9,584 nt of DNA from an uncultured Bacteroides sp. GTDB lineage: Bacteria; Bacteroidota; Bacteroidia; Bacteroidales; Bacteroidaceae. Shown piece after piece: positions 5,715 through 9,584 of this stretch. The stretch is taken from the NCBI GenBank assembly GCA_900542985.1, contig UQPQ01000064.1, positions 1 to 9,584 of the forward strand, given 5' to 3'. The position numbers and the translations under genes are program-made. Each line of letters opens with the position of its first letter. Position 1 is the first letter of the stretch. The notes below the pieces were generated by a model, which had not been told where the DNA came from, did no database searches, and saw only the letters and a program-made list of their open reading frames with translations.

Positions 5715-8081
5715 ATGGTGAATTATTTGGATGAACTGAATGAAAGTCAGCGCGCTGCCGTACTTTATAACGAAGGACCTTCTTTGGTAATTGCAGGTGC
5801 AGGGTCGGGAAAGACGCGTGTCTTGACTTATAAAATAGCGTATTTGCTGGATAGTGGTTATGATGCCCGTTCTATATTGGCTCTTACATTTACCAATAAG
5901 GCTGCCCGTGAAATGAAAGAGCGTATTTCTCGCCAGGTAGGTGTAGAAAGGGCACGTTACTTGTGGATGGGTACATTTCATTCTGTCTTTTCACGTATAT
6001 TACGTACGGAGGCAGAAAGCATAGGCTTTACATCTAATTTCACGATTTACGACTCTTCCGATTCTAAAAGTCTGATAAAGTCAATCATTAAGGAAATGCA
6101 TCTGGATGATAAAGTCTATAAACCCGGAACAGTGCAGGCGCGTATCAGTAACGCGAAAAATCATCTGATTTTACCCGATGCTTATGCAGCTAATGCCGAA
6201 TTATACGAAAGTGATGCGGCCGCGAAGATACCTGCTGTCCGTGATATTTATCGGTTTTATTGGGAAAGATGCCGTCAGAGTGATGTAATGGACTTTGATG
6301 ATTTGCTGTTGTATACCTATTTGTTGTTTAAACAGTATCCGGATATTTGCAGACGTTATGCCGAACATTTTCAGTATGTATTGGTGGATGAGTATCAGGA
6401 TACAAACTTTGCACAGCATAGTATTGTGCAGCAGTTGACTGGCATTCACCGCAAGGTTTGCGTGGTGGGAGATGATGCGCAGAGTATTTATTCTTTCCGT
6501 GGAGCAAATATAGACAATATCCTGAAATTTACTCAGCTGTATAATGATGCCCGCTTGTTCAAATTGGAGCAAAACTATCGCTCTACCCAAACCATTGTAA
6601 AAGCGGCCAACAGTCTGATTGAGAAAAATAGAGAACAGATACGGAAAGAAGTGTTCTCGAAAAATGAGGCAGGAGAACCGATTACTGTCTTCAGTGCTTA
6701 TAGTGATGTGGAAGAAGGGGAGATTGTTGCCGGGAAAATTGCTCAACTTCACACTCGTGAGGGATATGGGTATGATGATTTTGCTGTATTGTATCGTACC
6801 AATGCGCAGAGCCGTATTTTTGAAGAGGCATTGCGCAAGCACGCTTTGCCTTACCGGGTATATGGCGGATTGTCTTTTTATCAGCGTAAGGAGATAAAAG
6901 ATGTAATTGCTTATTTTCGTCTGGCAGTTAATCCGCATGATGAAGAAGCTTTAAAACGTGTCATTAATTATCCGGCACGTGGTATCGGGGATACTACTTT
7001 AGGAAAAATTGTCAATGCTGCCAATATACATAAGGTAAGCTTGTGGACGGTGTTGTGCGAGCCATTATCATATAATGTCAATTTGAATAAAGGTACACAT
7101 GCCAAGTTGCAGGGATTCCGTGATTTGATAGCAGGATTTGTAGAAGCTGCAACTTCCAAAACTGCCTACGAACTGGGAGGTGAAATCGTGCGTCAGTCGG
7201 GTATTATCAGTGAGATTTATCAGGACCGTTCACCGGAGAATTTAAGCCGTCAGGAAAATATAGAAGAATTGGTGAATGGTATGCACGATTTTTGTGCTAC
7301 CCGTCAGGAAGAAGGAAACGAGCATATTTTGTTGCAGGACTATCTTTCTGAAATTGCCTTGCTTACCGATCAGGACAACGATAAAGATGAATATGTCCCT
7401 CAAGTTACATTGATGACGATTCATTCAGCCAAAGGATTGGAGTTTAAGAATGTATTTGTGGTAGGTCTGGAGGAAAACTTATTTCCGAGTCCGATGTCCG
7501 GTTCGTCATATAAAGCACTGGAAGAAGAGCGTCGTTTGTTTTATGTAGCCATTACCCGGGCCGAAGAACATTGCTTTCTGTCGTATGCCAAAAGCCGTTT
7601 TAAGTATGGTAAAATGGAGTTTAGTAACCCAAGTCGTTTCCTGAGTGATATAGATTCCCGTTATCTGAATTTACCACAAGGAGAGACTATCGCCCGTAAG
7701 GTAGACGAAGGAGCTACTCGTTTCCGGCAAAGTAATCTGTTTTCTGCATCTCGTGAGGAAAGGGAAGAGCGGTATATCGACCGCCATACACCTTCCATGT
7801 TCGATGGAGGTGAAATTCCTCAGGAACCTCATCGCTTTGTAAAACCTACACCTCCCCGTACATTAAGAAAAATACCGACTGCAGGTACTTCGGTATCCTC
7901 TTCTGCTTCTACGCATGGTGTATCGGTAGGACAGACCATAGAACACGAACGTTTCGGGTTGGGAGAAGTAATCCGTGTGGAAGGTACAGGTGATAACTGT
8001 AAGGCTACAGTACGTTTCCGTAATGTTGGAGAAAAGCAACTTCTGTTGAAGTTTGCACGTTTTAAAGTTGTCAATCAATAA
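5715..8081 (+). CDS. uvrD: UvrD/PcrA-type superfamily 1 DNA helicase
   Basis: This 788-residue ATP-dependent 3'-5' DNA helicase belongs to the UvrD/PcrA/Rep family, which acts in excision repair, mismatch repair and removal of proteins from DNA. The SF1A motifs are present in order: Q-motif LNESQRAAV (8-16), Walker A GAGSGKT (28-34), Walker B DEYQDT (225-230), motif III GDDAQSIYSFRG (252-263), motif IV QNYRST (286-291), motif V TIHSAKGLEF (568-577) and motif VI VAITRAEE (611-618). The C-terminal 54 residues (735-788, starting GVSVGQTIEHERFGLGEVI) match the Tudor-like tail of PcrA/UvrD that contacts RNA polymerase in other bacteria. A low-complexity linker precedes it. Length and motifs indicate an intact enzyme, not Rep or RecB. 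ATG 5715 fits the family N-terminus, although no Shine-Dalgarno sequence is visible, as is usual in Bacteroides. nspC follows after 11 nt and is likely cotranscribed. Either uvrD or pcrA would be an acceptable name. Confidence 0.96.
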   Translation: MVNYLDELNESQRAAVLYNEGPSLVIAGAGSGKTRVLTYKIAYLLDSGYDARSILALTFTNKAAREMKERISRQVGVERARYLWMGTFHSVFSRILRTEAESIGFTSNFTIYDSSDSKSLIKSIIKEMHLDDKVYKPGTVQARISNAKNHLILPDAYAANAELYESDAAAKIPAVRDIYRFYWERCRQSDVMDFDDLLLYTYLLFKQYPDICRRYAEHFQYVLVDEYQDTNFAQHSIVQQLTGIHRKVCVVGDDAQSIYSFRGANIDNILKFTQLYNDARLFKLEQNYRSTQTIVKAANSLIEKNREQIRKEVFSKNEAGEPITVFSAYSDVEEGEIVAGKIAQLHTREGYGYDDFAVLYRTNAQSRIFEEALRKHALPYRVYGGLSFYQRKEIKDVIAYFRLAVNPHDEEALKRVINYPARGIGDTTLGKIVNAANIHKVSLWTVLCEPLSYNVNLNKGTHAKLQGFRDLIAGFVEAATSKTAYELGGEIVRQSGIISEIYQDRSPENLSRQENIEELVNGMHDFCATRQEEGNEHILLQDYLSEIALLTDQDNDKDEYVPQVTLMTIHSAKGLEFKNVFVVGLEENLFPSPMSGSSYKALEEERRLFYVAITRAEEHCFLSYAKSRFKYGKMEFSNPSRFLSDIDSRYLNLPQGETIARKVDEGATRFRQSNLFSASREEREERYIDRHTPSMFDGGEIPQEPHRFVKPTPPRTLRKIPTAGTSVSSSASTHGVSVGQTIEHERFGLGEVIRVEGTGDNCKATVRFRNVGEKQLLLKFARFKVVNQ

Positions 8082-8092
8082 AATAAATATAC

Positions 8093-9259
8093 ATGGAAAT
8101 AGAAAAAATAATCAAATCAGCAGATATTCCTTGTTATGTGATGGAGGAGGATTTGCTAAGAAAAAATCTGACTCTGATAAAGAGTGTTGCAGAACGTGCA
8201 GGAGTCGAAATTATTTTAGCCTTTAAGGCATTTGCGATGTGGAAATCTTTTCCTATTTTCAGAGAATACATTCATTACACAACAGCAAGTTCTGTGTATG
8301 AAGCCCGCTTGGCTTACGAGGAGTTTGGAAGTAAGGCACACACTTACTCGCCAGCCTATACTGACAGAAATATTTCTGAATTTTTGAAATATAGCAGTCA
8401 TCTTACTTTCAATTCTCTCTCTCAGTTTGAACGTTTTTCTTCGCAAGCACGGAAAGAGGGTGTTTCGTGCGGAATACGTATTAATCCTGAATACTCAGAA
8501 GTAGAAGTAGAATTGTATAATCCTTGTGCTCCTGGTACTCGTTTTGGAGTTACTTCCGATTTATTGCCGGAGGTATTGCCCGAAGGTATTGAAGGCTTTC
8601 ATTGTCACTGTCATTGCGAATCAAGTTCTTACGAATTGGAGCGGACCTTACAGCATATAGAAGAAAAATTTAGCCGTTGGTTTCCTCAGTTGAAATGGTT
8701 GAATTTAGGAGGAGGACATCTGATGACACGCAAAGACTACGATGTAGAGCATTTGATTGGGCTTTTAAAAGGTTTGAAAGAGCGTTATCCTCATTTGCAG
8801 ATTATTCTGGAACCTGGTTCTGCTTTTACATGGCAGACAGGTACATTGGTAGCATCGGTTGTCGATGTAGTAATGAGCCGTGGCATACGGACTGCTATTC
8901 TGGATGTAAGTTTTACTTGTCATATGCCCGATTGCCTGGAAATGCCTTACCAGCCTCGGGTACGTGGAGCAGAAAGTCTTCCTGCCGATGCGGTGAAAAC
9001 AGCATCAGCTGAGGATCATGTATACCGTTTGGGAGGAAATAGCTGCCTGAGTGGTGACTATATGGGCAGCTGGAAGTTCGATCATGAGTTGCAGATTGGA
9101 GAAAGAATTGTTTTTGAAGATATGATTCATTACACCATGGTGAAAACCAATATGTTCAACGGAATTCATCATCCGTCTATTGCTTTGCTTCATACAGACG
9201 GCGAACTGGAAGTGTATAAGACCTTCCGATATGAGGATTATCGTGACAGAATGTGCTAA
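8093..9259 (+). CDS. nspC: Carboxynorspermidine/carboxyspermidine decarboxylase
   Basis: This 388-residue PLP enzyme of the alanine-racemase fold (fold type III) decarboxylates carboxyspermidine or carboxynorspermidine. It is the last step of the aspartate-semialdehyde polyamine route that Bacteroides uses to make spermidine without S-adenosylmethionine decarboxylase. The PLP lysine is K45 in LAFKAFAMW, followed by TTASSVYEARLAYEEFG, a signature of NspC. Other features are the HCHCHCESS strand in mid-protein, the glycine-rich phosphate loop LGGGH (205-209), EPGSAF (240-245), and the dimer-interface catalytic Cys and Asp in SCLSGD (C318, D322). It starts 11 nt after uvrD, and a terminator follows 26 nt after its stop, so it is probably the last gene of a uvrD-nspC transcript. 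The partner dehydrogenase (carboxynorspermidine synthase) is not in the window. Diaminopimelate or ornithine decarboxylase is less likely because of these family-specific motifs. Confidence 0.95.
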   Translation: MEIEKIIKSADIPCYVMEEDLLRKNLTLIKSVAERAGVEIILAFKAFAMWKSFPIFREYIHYTTASSVYEARLAYEEFGSKAHTYSPAYTDRNISEFLKYSSHLTFNSLSQFERFSSQARKEGVSCGIRINPEYSEVEVELYNPCAPGTRFGVTSDLLPEVLPEGIEGFHCHCHCESSSYELERTLQHIEEKFSRWFPQLKWLNLGGGHLMTRKDYDVEHLIGLLKGLKERYPHLQIILEPGSAFTWQTGTLVASVVDVVMSRGIRTAILDVSFTCHMPDCLEMPYQPRVRGAESLPADAVKTASAEDHVYRLGGNSCLSGDYMGSWKFDHELQIGERIVFEDMIHYTMVKTNMFNGIHHPSIALLHTDGELEVYKTFRYEDYRDRMC

Positions 9260-9285
9260 TTGATTATATAGTCTGATTCAATTGT

Positions 9286-9335
9286 ACGGTTCATCTCGAA
9301 GTGCTTTGTAGACTTCGGTATGAACCGTTTTTTTT
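9286..9335 (+). terminator. Intrinsic terminator after nspC
   Basis: An outer stem ACGGTTCAT/ATGAACCGT (9286-9294, 9320-9328) and an inner stem CGAAGT/ACTTCG (9297-9302, 9312-9317) are separated by a symmetric 2-nt internal loop. A run of eight T's follows, including the last stem base (9328-9335). It closes the uvrD-nspC transcription unit. From 9336 to 9460 I see only AT-rich DNA without genes. Confidence 0.93.
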
Positions 9336-9460
9336 CTGTAGAAAGGCTTTGTTTGTTTTATTCCATAAAAAAGTTCGCTGCTTTGAGATTGCAGAAAGTG
9401 AGATTTTAGTGGGATAAGTACAAGAAAAATCTACTTTTCTGAAAAAAAATGAAGCTAATT

Positions 9461-9491
9461 TTTGCAGATAAGGAAAAAAGCACTACTTTTG
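9461..9491 (+). promoter_or_regulatory. Bacteroides-type promoter of the tRNA-Gly unit
   Basis: A full TTTG (9461-9464), a 19-nt spacer and TACTTTTG (9484-9491) match the Bacteroides primary sigma consensus at both elements. A-rich DNA upstream (about 9422-9450) may act as an UP-like element, as expected for strong stable-RNA promoters. The predicted start of transcription is near 9498. Confidence 0.9.
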
Positions 9492-9497
9492 CACTCG

Positions 9498-9520
9498 CAA
9501 TCGAAAATCACTTCCGATTG
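9498..9520 (+). other. Hairpin at the start of the tRNA-Gly leader
   Basis: CAATCG (9498-9503) and CGATTG (9515-9520) form a perfect 6-bp inverted repeat with an 11-nt loop. It begins at about the predicted first transcribed base and ends 16 nt before the tRNA. It is too weak, and lacks a T-run, to be a terminator. A role in processing or stability of the precursor is possible. Confidence 0.5.
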
Positions 9521-9536
9521 TGCAATTAAAATAATT

Positions 9537-9584
9537 GCGGAAATAGCTCAGTTGGTAGAGCATAACCTTGCCAAGGTTAGGGTC
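9537..9584 (+). tRNA. tRNA-Gly (anticodon GCC), 5' part only
   Basis: The 5' two-thirds of a tRNA is present. It comprises acceptor strand GCGGAAA (9537-9543), D arm GCTC...GAGC (9546-9561), and anticodon stem TAACC/GGTTA around loop TTGCCAA with anticodon GCC at 9570-9572, reading GGC/GGU glycine codons. The variable region GGGTC ends exactly at the window end, so the T arm and 3' acceptor strand are missing. It is the first gene after a strong promoter and may head a longer tRNA operon. Confidence 0.95.

Overview
The window looks like a housekeeping stretch of a Bacteroides-type chromosome (Bacteroidota). Four intergenic regions carry the phylum's own sigma-factor promoter signature, a -7 box TAnnTTTG. 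Two of these have a full TTTG exactly 19 nt upstream and a third has TTG 20 nt upstream. Recognisable Shine-Dalgarno sequences are scarce, the tRNA genes do not encode CCA, and the proteins match gut Bacteroides families. I see no insertion sequence, prophage, CRISPR array or other mobile element.

Left part (1-3132). The 3' end of a tRNA-Val gene and its terminator are followed by an orphan NarL/LuxR-type response regulator (167-811, +). It runs tail-to-tail, with a 10-nt overlap, into a two-gene sulfur operon on the minus strand: cysK (cysteine synthase), then metY (O-acetylhomoserine sulfhydrylase). The two enzymes fix sulfide into cysteine and homocysteine. Their promoter carries a perfect 18-bp palindrome abutting the -33 element, a good candidate for the operator of an unidentified sulfur regulator.

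Middle (3148-5375). A complete minus-strand tRNA transcription unit has a promoter, tRNA-Ser(UGA), two identical initiator tRNA-fMet genes and an intrinsic terminator. Divergent from it is a two-gene operon encoding a small ACT-domain protein (UPF0237) and a 454-residue UPF0210 (DUF711/'PFL-like') protein. This conserved pair has, to my knowledge, no established biochemical function, and it is the closest thing here to an undescribed system. It ends at a strong terminator whose loop contains a duplicated 13-nt motif.

Right part (5376-9584). A 340-nt AT-rich intergenic region with a promoter and a leader of about 110 nt precedes a UvrD/PcrA-type DNA helicase gene. Eleven nt later comes nspC (carboxynorspermidine decarboxylase, the last step of the alternative spermidine pathway), then an intrinsic terminator. 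A near-ideal promoter then drives a tRNA-Gly(GCC) gene that is cut by the window end.

Most of the window is ordinary core genome. The main points for follow-up are the cysK palindrome, the ACT/UPF0210 pair, the tandem initiator tRNAs and the unexplained uvrD leader.
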